Source: Galbula dea
Taxonomy: Eukaryota > Chordata > Aves > Piciformes > Galbulidae
Length of the DNA stretch: 64,000 bases
Assembly: GCA_013399015.1 (NCBI GenBank)
Contig: VWZX01004666.1
Span: forward strand, 6,602,979 to 6,666,978
Direction: 5' to 3'
Shown one piece after another: positions 1 through 14,200 of the stretch (positions are counted from its first letter, which is position 1; every line of letters starts with the position of its first letter). Position numbers and translations under genes: made by a program. The notes beneath the pieces were generated by a model that worked only from the letters and a program-made list of their open reading frames with translations, was not told the origin of the DNA and ran no database searches.

Positions 1-2173
1 ATTTGCTTCAATTTGTTTCTGGTAGGTTTGTCTTTAGGCAAGTTGAGAAGGGTAGGGAAGTCTGTATACTGTTCAGTGATAGATGGTTATGGGTTTTGTT
101 AGTTTTCATCGAGCCAAGAAAGAACAGATACATTTTCCTTCCCTTAATGTGCCCTAAAAAAGATCTATGTTTCTCCAAGGAAACTGTTGTGCTAATTCAA
201 GAAAAAGGCCTTAAGATGCTTGACCATATTAAAATTGCAAAACCATTACAGCTTTTATCACTTAAGATACATTATGCATGTGTATTCATTTTCAGCCTGA
301 CCTTTGGATTTCAGTTTGCAGCTCCGTATTTCATATTAATATTTCTAGCTAAGGATACATACTGCTTTTGGTAGTTAAGTAACAGTTAATCAAATACTCG
401 TGTGCAAATGGCTTTAAAAGTGATTAATGTGTCAAGGAAGACCAGTGCTGGTGATGACTCTGAGGCTTAGTTAAATTATGTTATCAATAATGACACAGAA
501 TTAGGAGTAAGATGTCAGCTGAGTAAAATAAGTTTAAAAATTACAATTGTTTCAGCAGTTGTAGATCTGTCTGGTTGCATATATCTTTTATAGACAAGTA
601 TTTTCAAAAGACCATAAAGTGCATGTGCCAGAAAATATGCTGCTTATGTACATTTTACAGTAGCAAGAGTGTAATCCCTTTGGGTTTTTGTTTTGTGGAG
701 TTTTGTTTGGTTTGGGTGTTGTTTTTTTTTATAGCAATCTGATAAAGTATACATGAACATTGTGTGGGGGAACCCCCAGAACAGTAGCAGGTGGTAGTCC
801 CAAGTCTTTCCCGTGTATCTTTTATGCAATCCAAAGAGTTGCAAATATTAATATAGCAGCAATTTTAATATGGATTGCAAACTAAGACCCCCTGGAATTA
901 ACATCTCTACCAATCAGTCAGGTTTTAGTCATCACAACATCTAGTCCTTCTCTGTTCTCTCTCTTATTGATGTTTAGTTTACCACCTACATAGATTATTA
1001 CTATGTAAACTTAAAAAGCAAACAAAACCAGGGAATACATAAATGCATCTGGCACAAATGGAACTGCAAAAATCTGTTATTGATAGTGCTTGTTACAGAG
1101 AGCTACCCATACAAATATATATCATGGTGAGAAAACAACTCCAGGTCAGCAATAGCCTTAAAACTGTGTATCCTCAATGCCAGTGCTTGCAGGAACATCA
1201 TACCAGGTAGAGAGAGACACCTACAATGCAGGAAGAAAGTAGTTGCATTCTTTTCCTTATCAGCAGTCTTGTCTGACTGGGGACATGACAGTACAAAACA
1301 AAGCCCATCTTATACTTCCTCTGTTGTTACCTGTTGCTCCCCCCGTAAAGACAGTGATTGGATTTAATTATGTCTGGTTACAATTTTTCAGTTTGTGTGT
1401 TGTTAGTGTTTTTGTTGTTCTCATCTTAACCAGGTTTTGAAAAATACTCCTGCAGTCACACACCTATTGACGTTTTAACTTGTGTTGAATATATGCAGGA
1501 CTTTGTTTAGGATTGCACCATCTGGGGCACACAGAAAACTGTAACCTTCCTCTTTGTCCATGAATGAGATAATCTGAATGGGGTGCTAATGCCAGACAAG
1601 TAATATAACATCCATGCTACACCCTTCCTATGTTTATATAGAAATATGACTTGCAGATTCTGCCAGAGGAAGATGAGGAGAAGAAGGGGCAGGGCCACAC
1701 TGACACCCTGGAAAAGTGTAGGATAGAATAGGAAAAGGTACTATTGCTGCTGGAAGCATGCTGGTTTGGACTCCCATCAACATCATTTCAGGTTCCTTAC
1801 CTGCTAATTGGCAATTAGTATTTCCTTTCTTTTTTCTTTTCCTTTCTTTTCTTCCCTGAGAGAAGATCCCTGTGGCAATTTTACAATTGCAAATCATGGC
1901 ATGCAAACATCCTGCCCAACAAATTTGCACTGTAACTGAAACAATTCACCTTTTAGTGTAGCCATTCCTTATTAAGATTTGTGGTAGTTTTTATGGATGC
2001 TTTGAAAGCTTTGCTGGTGGAATACCAGTCACCTGGGTACTTCAGCATACCTGAATGGTTCCTTGAATCACAGTTTTTGCATACATATTGACAATTGAAA
2101 ATGTTATAATGTTCTATCACAAAGTGAAAATTTCCAATCCTTTTTTACAGTCTATTTTTCTTTCCTATTTTAG
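1..2173 (+). other. AK5 intron (partial), no gene seen
   Basis: AT-rich single-copy-looking sequence upstream of the first placed exon. It holds a G/T-only tract at about 677-731 and a T/C run at about 1827-1855. Open frames here have no recognisable homology and I treat them as chance. Confidence 0.7.
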
Positions 2174-2250
2174 GGCCAAATGAACTCGATTGCAGCCTGA
2201 TTATGGATTCTGGAGATACTGTTTATACAGAATTTGACTTTGAGGATCAG
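2174..2250 (+). CDS. AK5: AK5 exon: acidic linker after the first kinase domain
   Basis: The acceptor is TTTCCTATTTTAG and the donor is CAG|GTAATT. The exon enters with two bases finishing a codon and leaves at a codon boundary. It reads PNELDCSLIMDSGDTVYTEF then DFEDQ, which aligns with the human linker (LDPSMILDTGEIIDTG ... DYEDQ). This linker joins the two kinase domains and is rich in Asp and Glu. Moderately diverged but clearly homologous. Confidence 0.85.
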
Positions 2251-5200
2251 GTAATTATATGTATATGTGGCCTCTCTCTAGACAGTTTTCTAGTTTATGT
2301 ACATTCTGTGCTATACAATTTGTCTGAACAAGGTGATGGAACTTTAACGGTACCAAAGCCAAAGAACAATGAAAGTAAATTCATGATATTCAGAGGTTGC
2401 TTTCTGGTTATGAGAAAAGAGTGAATATTATTGTAGTATTAAGAGACTATATCTTCCATTACTCAACATTGCTGCATTGCCTCCACAAATTTTAAAATGT
2501 TGACAAATGCAGCAAATAGGATTTTTGGAAAGCACTGTAAGTCTTCTGTATATCTAAGAAGAGGGAGTAAAACATTTTTCAAAAGAGAAGCATGAAAGTA
2601 CAAAAAGCGTGAGATGTAACTAAAAACAAATCAAGCATTCTTCCCTTGAAAGTAAGAAGTGTTCTTGAGAATAAAACCAAAACAGTTGTTCATACAGCCA
2701 TGTTGAAACCAGCCTTTCTACTGATCCTATTCTGTCCACATCCAAAAACTGGATTTTGATAGTGTTTTCCTTGTACATAGGAAAAAAGAAGGCCAGAGAG
2801 AGGAAAAAAAAGATTGTATGTATCTTTCCCCTCTAATCTTCACTAAGACACATGCTGCATCTCAAGTATTGTGTCCAGTTCTGGGCTCACTGACACAACA
2901 TACGGAAGTTACTTAAGAGAGTCCAGTGAAAGGCCAGTAAGATGATTAAGGGGCTGGGCCATGTCTCCTACGAGGAAAGGCTGAGAAGGCTGGGAGTGTC
3001 CAGCCTGGAAAACAAAAAGCTCAGGGCAGATCTCATCAATCTGTACAGAAATCTAAAAGGGAGGGTGTACAGAAGACGGAGCAAAGCTCTTCTCAGTGGT
3101 GCCCAGTGACAGGACAAGAGGCAATGATTGGGGATGATACTAAGCTGGGAGGTGCTGTTGACTCCAATGAAGGCAGAGAAGCACTTCAGGGAGATCTAAC
3201 TAGATTAGAGGACTGGTCAGTCACAAATCATATGAAGTTTAGCAAGGGCAAGTGCTGGGTTCTACACTTGGGTAGGGACAATCCGAAAACAACCTACCAA
3301 TTGGGGAATGAGAGACTGGAAAGCAGCATTGCAGAGAGGGATCTGGGAGTTTTGATCGATAAGTTGAATATGAGTCAGCAGTGTGCGCTGGCAGCCAAAA
3401 AGGCCAATAGGGTTCTCAGGTGCATCAAGCACTCCATTGCTAGCCGATCAAGAGAGGTGCTAGTCCCACTTTACTTGGCTCGGATGCGGCCTCACCTGGA
3501 GTATTGTGTGCGGTTTTGGGCACCACAGTACAAGAGAGATATGAAGCTGTTGGAGAGAGTCCAGAGGAGGGCCACAAAGAGAGTGAAGGGCATGGAGGGG
3601 AAGACTTATGAGGAAAGGCTGAAATCACCTGGTCTGCTCAGCCTGAAGAAGAGGAGGCTGAGGGGAGACCTCATGGCAGTTTAAACTTCCTCGCCAGAGA
3701 TGGAGGGTTAGATGCTGATCCCTTCTCTCTGTTGGCCAGTGACAGGACCCAGGGGAACAGCATGAAGCTGTGCTGGGGGAAATTCAGGTCAAATGTTAGA
3801 AAAAACTTCTTTACCTAGAGAGTGATGGAGCATTGGAACATGCTCCCCAGGAAGGCTGTCATGGCACGAACTCTCATGGAGTTTAAGCAATTGGACATTG
3901 CACTTAGGAACATTTGGGGTTGTCCTGTGCCTAAATAGGAGCTGGACTTGATGATCCTTGTGGGTCCCTTCTAGCTTGGGATATTCTGTGATTCTGTGCT
4001 AGGATAAGCATTATTGTTCTTGTTACTGTGATATGGGTAAACTTTAAAAGAATTACTTATAATTAAAAAAATTAGATCCACAAGCCATACACATTTTGCT
4101 TTCTATGTTTCATTTTTGCAGGACTCTGCTTGCATTTTCCTCACAAATACCACAGACACTTCTCTAGATTTGTAAACAGCTTGGCAAAGAATATTATTGT
4201 GTTTCTGCTATCATTCAATGAAATGCAGCTGCAAATTCTCTCAACTCTTTCCTCATTATTTGCAAAAGATATCTTTTCGTGTGATATTTTAAAGCTAGTG
4301 ACAAAATGAGGACCAACAAAACTGTATTTTCATTTGCTATCATCTGTTTATTCATTGGTTTTCTTTCACAGTGTTCAGTGCACACTTTATCCTCACGTGC
4401 AACACGCTATATATTCTAGCCCATTTAATTTCTGTTAATTCATGATCTTAATGGTTTGGGGTTTTTTTTGGCTCAGTTATTTGAGTTCATCTGTTTTCAA
4501 ACAGAGAATTCACCTGTCTCCAAATCCCATGCTAGATCCTATTCTTTTATAAATACTTCTTAAAACATTCTCTACTTCAGGAAATTCTCTTAAATTTCTC
4601 ATCATCTTTATCTTGACAGTACTGCTTCTATATCATAGAGTTTAGGCCTTTATGCCCTTTATAGCAGAATGTGTATTTAAATCATATTTGGATTACATTA
4701 CATTGCATTATAAAGACATTCTAAATACAGTCTTTCAGCAGAACAAATATCAAAGAAATTATATTCTTGGTTCATAATGTTTTAAATGCTGTTAAAATAA
4801 TAAGCACAAGTTTTATAGGTGCAAAATAAAATTAACAGAAATACATGAAAATTACACTAATTTATAATCTCAAAGTATATGACTTAGTGATGATACATTG
4901 CACAGTCCATCAAAACACTGACTGTAGTTTTGAATGATGTTACATGGGGTTCTAACATGACACTAAACAAAAAGACTACAATGAGACCTTATTATCTGTG
5001 TCAATAGCAAATATTCTTTCAGCCAGATGTGACAGTTAGGTTTTCTCACTGTTCTGCCAGACCAGCACACTGCCATTCTGGCAAGAGAGAAACACTGTTA
5101 TCAAACAGCTAAAAACCCCACAGACAAATAAAGATATATCAGTATGAAGTGGCTGACAATGACTCTCTTCAACTGCAAGTTTGTATATTTAATATTAGTG

Positions 5201-8200
5201 AATTTTTTAAAAAAAATAAATATTTCTATTACTAATCAGTATTTTCATACTAAGTTCATATGAGATGCCTTGTACAAACATTAAGGAAAAAAACATATAG
5301 AGGAGAAGGTAAGGGCTTTTGGTTGCAATTTCTATCTAAATTTTTAAGCGGTGCAAGCTTATAATACATGAAGAAGCAAAGAAGGGAGTGAAGATTACTA
5401 CAAAGTCATAATACCATCTATCAACCCAGACTGAAATACAAACTTAGAAATTACTCTCAGGAAGGAAAGATCAATAACTTAACTCAGGATTGAAGAACTG
5501 CTCATATTCAAAACGTGAGCTCATTTTGACTGTGGCAGTGATTTAATACTCCAGAGATTTACCACATGCTGTTTACAAATTGGATGAAACACCAACAACC
5601 TTTAGTCAGAGAATCTCAAGTGGAAAAGGAAGGTAATGTCTGGATACAAATGTCTCATGCAGTGATGTTATTGCATAGGAAATCTGTCATGAGAATGTGG
5701 GGGATGAGAAAGCTGGTTTCTAAGCAACCTTACACAGCTGACCTGCTAAAAATGGCTGAATTTTAGCAGAACATCTTGGTAGTCACTGAAGAAGAGGAGT
5801 TGGGGATTAGAGCAGTACACACCATGTACTGAAGACAAAGCCACGGCTGGAGATGACTATCACTTGGCACAGCTGAAATGGATGTACACAGACACCTTTG
5901 CATTTTCGCATGCTTAGAATGAGCCAGAAAAATCTCCAGCATAAACTAAGCCAACAAAGAAGGATCAGAGTTCTTCAGATATACAGTGCTTATTCCAGAA
6001 TAACCTTGCTCTTCTCAGTGAAGCCCAGTGACAGGACAAGGGGCAACAGTTGTAAGCTGAAGCACAGGAAGTTCTGTGTGAATACAAGAAAGAATTTTTT
6101 CCCAGTGAGGGTGATAGAGCACTGGAACAGACTGCCCAGAGAGGTTGGGGAGTCTCCTTCTCTAGATATATTCAAAACCTGTCTGGAGATGCTTCTGTGT
6201 GACCTGGTCTAGGGAAACCTGCTGTGACAGGGGGGTTGGACTAGATGGTCTTTCGAGGTCCCTTCCAACTCCTAACATTCTGTGATTCTTACTGGCAGGC
6301 AGGAACAAGGAGAATGAGTGGTGTGGTTCGAACTACCAATGTAGCCATCAGCTGGGAGCTCTCCAAAGTACAGCGAAGAGCTTTGAGAAACACTTAGTAG
6401 TTGCTGGTGAAACAGTGCAAAGCAACAATAACACAGGCTAAGATCTGGCTTTTCTGGAGGAGTATATAGGGGAAATAGAATTAAAAATAACTCGGGAAAA
6501 GATGGGGCTTTGTATTGTACATTTTATAAAGTGAATGTTCAATTAAATTCTTGTAACTAAATTAAAAGCAAACTGATTGTTTTGTACAGGCTATGCATGA
6601 GTGCTTCAAGAACTAGAACACTTGTAATCACTAAGTCTCTACAGCACTGGAAGGCAGGAGGAAAACACCTCCTTTTAAAAACCAAGAACACCCCACAAAA
6701 CAAACAAAACCCAAACATTTTTTTTTTCCTCCAAATCAGTAATAATTATTTTCTTATTCTTTCTCAGATACGTAGCTGTCAGGTCATGTATCACAGAGGC
6801 AATAATCTAGGTTTTTAGAATGACTTCCTAAAATAAGTTCTTCAGAAAAACTAAAAGCAGACAGTACCTCTCATTGAGAATGCCTTCTGGAGGGACCAAT
6901 CAAAGTTTCACATGGTAGCAATTTCTACAGCCTTTTCTGGAGTAATGATTACACTACTCGTTACTTGATTGAAAAACAAAAGCACAGGAAACTGATAAGT
7001 TTCAGATATTTTCATCCATATTAAGACATGAATAATATGTTTTGAGCAACTCATTTTTGGATGCAACTGCATAGCTTTTAGTGAGGGAAGACCTGTGCTT
7101 TATAGAATATTCTCAATTTGCAAAACTCACTAATTGTGACTGGTGTGTGGTTTAATAAGGATTGTCTTCTGCTGCTGGAATGCTCTCAGGTGCGATGCAA
7201 GGTTTCACTGCTCACTGTGTTGATCTATACTTGCCATTCAATTTCTCAGCTTTGCCAGAGTCTGTCAATATAATGCTGCTTATTTCCAGAGACTAGACAA
7301 GTTTTGTACTTAAGAACTGGATTTTCAATTAGGAAACTACCATTTGGCTTACTTCAAGTGCATTCAGGCCAAAAGAGAGCATTGAAATACTGCCATCAGT
7401 GAATCCTATAACAAAAGAGCATCCAATTATTTTCTTGTGAAAACAAGGCTCTCAAGACAACCTTAGCTAGTCTGAGGAATATTTAGACTACTTACAGGAA
7501 AATGTTAGAACATACAGTGAGACAACTGCAGAGTTAATATACTCCTGAACAAATGCTTGTAGAACTGATAACTTTGGGAAACATGAAAATCAGGTAAACT
7601 TCAAGTAAAACCTTAAAAATATACCTTGCCTTTTCTAATATTTGGGGTGGGGACAATATATTTCACACCTACAAAACAAGGAAATGCATTTTTGTGCCTG
7701 AAAGGAAGCTACCAGTTTATAACTGAGGCATTTCCATGTCCTTCAAGTGCCAGACTGCATTTAGCTATGCATTTAGGTAGATGCAATAGCACATGAAATG
7801 GCAAGATTGCCTGGGTTTTTTTTCCCCAAATGTGTCGAAGACCTAAGAAAAGTAAATGTAGAAAAAAGACTGAGATAATAAAAGATTTTCTATTCAGCAG
7901 TGACAAGGAATCAATTGAATTACAAAAATTGCATAACTCAATCTTTACTGCAAGTGCAGAATGTTGCATAATTAGAAAATGTGACAGCTCACTTGAAAAG
8001 CAACAAGCAAAACCAAAATGAAGTGGAGGAAAAAAGCCCTCAAAGAAACGTACTCTCATTCTAATGAGAGGAAACAAGCTCTTGATTAAAAGTTGTTGCT
8101 ATGTAGTGACAATTCTTCTTACAGTTCACTGCAATTCCTACTCAAGAGCACATATGAATCTAGGCTTTAGGGGAGCAAGAGGAAAGCTTTAGGTGAACTG

Positions 8201-11200
8201 ATGAAAGACAGACTGCTTCGTATAACAACATTTCCGGCTTGCCTGATTGTCATAGCTTGAAACCTAAACATTCAAGAGATAATGAAAAGACCCTGAATGT
8301 CTTTTCAATGCAGAAGCAGAACACAAATATTCCTAAAACAGGTAACAGCAAATTCAAAGCCTCATTTAACTAAAGCTCTGTGGATTAAACCACAGACCGT
8401 TTTTCTCCACTTACTGTATTTCATATCAGTTGTCACTGTGTTTTGACTCCATTTTCTCTACATTTAAGATTCAATCCAAGTAATGTATTTAACCATTCAG
8501 ACACAGTGCTCTAGGGGTTGACATTCCAATAGAACAAAGAGCAAACTGCACATCTCATTAACAGGCAGAAAAATTCATTAGGCCTTCAAAATGAATAAAC
8601 ATTGAATAAACTAATAAAGTTCAGATCTAGAATGTACTATATTAATCATGTGCTTTCTCTTTACTTGAGAACACAAGGAACTTCTGATGTAACAACAGTT
8701 TCATTCATATATCCTATGCAGCATTAATCCTTACAGGTCTTAATAAAATGACCAGGAGTATCCAGAAGCTATTTGGGCTTTCAGTGCTGGACATTTATGC
8801 AGTGTCCATTTTGCTGATGGGCAGTGATATCGATTTTAATTACAGATTCTGGTTCTACAGGGAAACTGGTTAGAACAGGAGGACGCGATAGAAAAGAAAA
8901 TTAGACTCTAGGAAACTCAGTGAATGAATTGTGAAACTGTTCCTCCAATATTTGTTTCTGTTAAAGAGCACAGAAAGGTGGAGTCCAATCTAGTGTAAGG
9001 ATATCTGCAAAAAGAGATTGTGCATAATTATCCAAAGAGATGAAAGAGCTGGAGAGACAGGCTGAACTAGAGAGAAAAGATGTTTAATAGAAATGTACTG
9101 AAGTCAATGAACAATCTGTTCAGTTCAAGTTGCCATGGAAACTATCCTATTAAATGCTTTTAAAAAAAAAATCAGTTCTAGAAACAAAGTACCACAGTTT
9201 GCCTGTTAGAAAGTGCTCCCTTAATAAGCTCAAACCAAGTTATTTCTGTGCTTCTGTATCATTTTGTAAGCTTGAAGAATTATTTTTCTCTTTCAAAATC
9301 ACTATTATAGACTGACGTAAAGGCATGTGAAAGAAAGCCTACTGCTTTGTTCTCCCCCATGTAAACCATGGCAAAATGGGCAAGAAAAATTGCAGTAGAC
9401 TCAACCTGCATTTTTTCTTTAGAATGCCAGAAACAGTTGCTTTCTCCTCCTTTCACAGTGTTATTTGGATTTACTTTCTGGCAGCAGATATATTTGCGTA
9501 GACCGAATTGCCAAGGTTAATTGAAGCCTTTGCATACCTATTTCTTTTCTGATTTTGAACAAAAAGTTGTTGCTTAAAGATCTGGTGGGCAGTACAGGGC
9601 ATGAGGACCCAGTTACAAGGATGGTGAGCTCATGTGATATTACTATTTCTTAATCATTGTCAAAGTACACACTAGATTTTTATGTATATAAACTTCAGTG
9701 ATTGCAAGGATGCTGTTTTACTAAATACAAAACTGCTCTAATTTATTTGCATTGTAGTGAAGCAGGAGAGTGGATTCTCTGGGTACTTTGGAAACACTTA
9801 AAAGTAAATACTATATGCTTTTGTCAGGAAGCCATATATTTCCTCTTCAATGTTTTTTTTTTGTCTTTATGTGTCCCATGATTGTGCAGTCAAACTTAGT
9901 CAATTTAGGCTTAAATATCATTCATGAGGAGTGAGAACTGGCCTTGTTTCAGAATTCCTTCGCAGTGGTGCATCTCAGATGAGTGGACTTTTTATTCCTA
10001 AATTCCAGCTAAATTCCTTGTTAACAGGGAAGTACTTCATAAACACTCTTAAAGTTCCTTCTTGAAAGTTATAAAACATAAATAAGTGTTTTAGTAAACC
10101 TAGAATACACTTGGTCAGATGTTAAGCCAAGAAAGTCTTTGAGTGGTAAATTTTGAGCACAGCTGTCAACTTTAATCTTAATAGCAGCAAATCATAGGAT
10201 CTGAGGCCACATGCTGGTCTTATTTTAACACCCATCTCTGTGCCAAGATCTTTTCTTTTTCCTTTCTGGAAATTGAAATGAGACTGGCTTGCAGAAAAGC
10301 CTTTTTCACTGAAAGTTTAAAAAAAAAAAACCAACAAAACAAGCCAAAACATAAACCACAAAATTCCAGCTCTCAGAAACCAATATAACAGTTCAGGGGA
10401 GGGGCACTCTGCATATAGTGCCAAAGTTGTATGATTTGAGGGATCCAGTCATTAGCAGTCTAAGAAAAGGGCATAAGCAACTCCTAGTTTGTGGTTTGAA
10501 TGCACTTGAAGGTCCCTATTGCACCTCTCTGCTGCAATGGGTTGATGAAACAAAAAGCCCCTGGGAGAATTTGTCCCCAGAAACATAACTACCATACACT
10601 GAGAAGAATTGTTTAAGGAATGATGGTGATTTACAGAAAAGAGCAATGCTAAAGGAAAAATAGGGATAACTTAAGGGAAGAATTTTGCAGGCACTGGGAA
10701 TTTCTATAAAACTGCTGAAAAGCAGCTGAACACTGGGTGTGACAAAAATATTTTTAAATGAGTGATAGATAACAATTCTGCACAGGTAATATAGGTGTTG
10801 AGAGTCACACGTGTCTTCAAAACACAAAGATATATAAAAATCAAGCCCCAGTTCTTCTTCACATTAGATATAATACTGTCCCCTCTAGCTCAGCCTCTTA
10901 AATATGATACAAAAATTGCAAATGAAGTGTTCGAATTATCAGAACACTCATATGTTGCTTTGATCATGCAAAATGCTGCTACCCTGCTGAGAGGGGTGTT
11001 CTTACTGCATAACTTGGTTGGTAAATTTGCTCTTACTAGTCAATTTCTTGACTTTTTTTCTAGCATCTGGTAATGAATATGAAACTAAATATACTTTGTT
11101 TTCATTCTGATGCTTAATAATCACATGTATTTCTTGTTATTAAAAAAGAACTTAAAAAAAGCAACCCCCACACACTACAGCAAACAGACTGATGTTTTTC

Positions 11201-14200
11201 CCCCACCTTCTAAGCTACTGATGGATTTTCTTCTTTATGCTATCAAAGAGCAAGAAGAAAAAAATCTAAAAAATCTGGTATACCTTTAAAAGCCAGATAA
11301 CTTGATCTTGCTCTGCAAGTGTTAAAAATGAATTAATCTTTATGTCTGCATAAGTGTAAATCTGTTTTCTTTTCAGGACTGCTAATAAGGGTCATTTTAA
11401 GAATATAGAGATTCTTTGTCTTTGCTAAAAACCCAGAAATACAAGGGAATCCTAGTGATCTAAAAATCTGTCAGCATTTTGCAAATACTATTATAAACAG
11501 TGATTTTGGTTTTTGCACTTTCTAGTTGTATGCACTCCAAAAAAACAAGGATCATCCCAAATAACATTAACACTGTTCTCTTAATTACTATTAGTACCTT
11601 TTGACACAAATAACTGCTCTGCTAGGCAGTATGAACTGCAAAGGAATATACACTTTTCAGGGGGAAAAATCTTCAAGTCCTAATGTATTCATACTGTATC
11701 TTATATTATTTACACATACTCATTAGTTCTGGGCTAGAGGAGGTCAGATCACAGCTGCTCCTGCTTTCCAAAGGCATAATTTAACCCTCAGCTTGCAGAA
11801 AGCAGCTCAGCCTCAAAAAGTTACTTGAATTGTAAATCAGTTTCAATGGCAAACATCTGTAGGGCTCCTAAAAACCATTCCCAGGGACTATTGCCCATAC
11901 ATAACACCCACAGCTAACCCAGCATATCTCATAAATCACAAACATTCACTCTTACAGGAAGAAAACAAGAATTTAGAAGACAAATTCCACAGCTAAGCTC
12001 CGACTAGCCCCACTTTTTTTATCAAGGAAGTTCAGGAGGACTAATGGTCCCACTCACACTACTGTGTGGTGCTGAGTTGTCTTACAGAACTATGACAGTG
12101 CCCTCTGCAAAAAAAAAAAAAGGTGGGGGCAAAAAAAGCAATACTTTTGAAAACTATTTCTGCATCTGAAAAGTGAGCAGTTACAGATAAACTGAATTTA
12201 ATTTTTTGATGTTCTGGGTTCTGAATGTCACTTTCACACTTCCTGTTTACCTGCTTTTGGGTTACATTTAGAATTCACTTTAATGGCTTTTCCTTGTGTG
12301 AACATGGCCTGTTGGTTAGTTAACCTGTTGTTCTATAAAAGCAAATGTGTTGGCCAAATAAAGCAGCTCATAGTTTATTTATCTTCAGTTGTCTCTAGTT
12401 TTTACATATTTCAGCTCTAAAACATTAGAGTTGTTCCCAACTTAAGCTGTTATCCATTCCTGCTCTGAGCAGCTCACTAGGGCTGAGGCAGTTTCATTCT
12501 GCAATTATAGGGGAGAACAAAGAGCAGTACTTGAAAGAAGTAATGCCCCTTTGATTATGAACTTGTGACCATGACCTTGATTTTTAAAGAAACTAAGAAA
12601 CTTTAAACTTTGTGTCTAAAATTATTGTGATCTGTAAACCTTCAAGGGCATGATAAGAAGCTGAATCTAAACCCAGGCCTTTTATATGTGATATATCCTT
12701 TGCAGGGCCAAATATTTTGTTGCATTATTAAATCAAAGAAAAAGCATGTAAGGTTAATACAGTCACTTGAATTCTAGATAATAACGTCTTATGTGAGGTT
12801 TTGGGGGTTTTTTTTCCCCTGAAATACTCTCCTGCAAACTTAGTGGAACCATTTGCTTTTCTTAATTTTGCCTTTTTTTTTTTCCTTAAAGATGGCAGTT
12901 CTGCTGCAGTGTAATAAGAATTACTGTGAAGCAAAAAAATAAAAATATTCTATGTAGCCAGTGACATGATGCTTCAGCCTAATGAAGAGCTCTTCTGTTT
13001 CAGTGGTAATGGGAACACAAGGAGAATCCTGCAAGGGTAGCACAAGAACCTTGCATATTACAGTGTGCAGCAGTTTACCTGCTCTATTTGTCACACTGTT
13101 TATTGCCAACTCCTAATATTCTGTGATTCACTTCCATCTGTTGATGCAGCTATACAAACTTCTAACAATGGCTATTTCTGACAGCAAACTGAAACAGAAC
13201 TGCAAGAAACTACAGCTTGATAAACCTATGCTGTTTGGAGAGGAACAGCATAACATATTCCTTGCTGATATTACTCACTGATGGTGTAATATGAACATGT
13301 TGCTGTCAATGATTTTTTAGAGTCTAAAGCACTGATGGTGAGTATATTGACACTGTATAACCTAGTCTATGTCCAGCATATATACAATTCTGATTTATAA
13401 GAACAACCAAGAATTCCCACTCTGACACTCTTCCTGGCCACTGTTTGTAATTCTTCATTGGTTGTATTACAAGGCATTTGACTAATTCTGAGTGACCAAA
13501 CATTCAAAGGGTTGCGATCAACAGCTCCATGTCTGAGCAAGTGGCATTCCCCAAGGGTCAGTATTGGGACAAGCACTTTTTATCACCTTTGTCAGAGATG
13601 TGGACAATGGGATCAGCTGCACGCTCAGCAGCTTTGCCAGCAACACCAAGCTGTGTAGTGCCATTGATGCTCTGGAGGGAAAAGATGCCAATTCAGATGG
13701 ACCTTGACAGGCTTGAGAGGTGGGCCTGTGTGAACCTTGTGAAGTTCAGCAAGGCTGAGTACAAGGTCTTCCACCTGGGTTGGGGCAATCCCAAGCAGAA
13801 ATACAGGCTGGACTGAAAGCATTTCTGAGGGGAGGGACTTAGGGATGTTAGTAGATGAAAAATTGAATATGAGCTAGCAATAAGTGTTTGCAGCCCAGAA
13901 AGCCAGTCACATACTGGGCTGAATGAAGAGAACTGTGACCAGCAGTATCCAAGTCTCTCTGGATGGCATCCCATCCTTCCAGCATATCAACTGCACCACT
14001 CAGCTTCGTGTCATCTGCAAAGTTGCTGAGGGTGCCCTCGATCCCACTGTCTCTGTCATTAATAAAGATGTAGAAGAGCACCAGTCTCAAGACAGAGCCC
14101 TGAGGGACAGCACTCACCACCAGTCTCCATCTAGACATAGAGCTATTGACTGTAACTCTCTGGCCACATCCATTCAGCCAATTTCTTACCATCTACTGGT

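Noticed and set aside
3..374. 123-codon plus-strand open frame at the window start
   Set aside because: No domain or homology recognised, low-complexity hydrophobic content, inside an AK5 intron. Chance frame.
7709..8077. 122-codon minus-strand open frame
   Set aside because: Phe/Leu/Ser-rich translation typical of reading A/T-rich intron backwards; no family recognised, overlaps another frame on the opposite strand.
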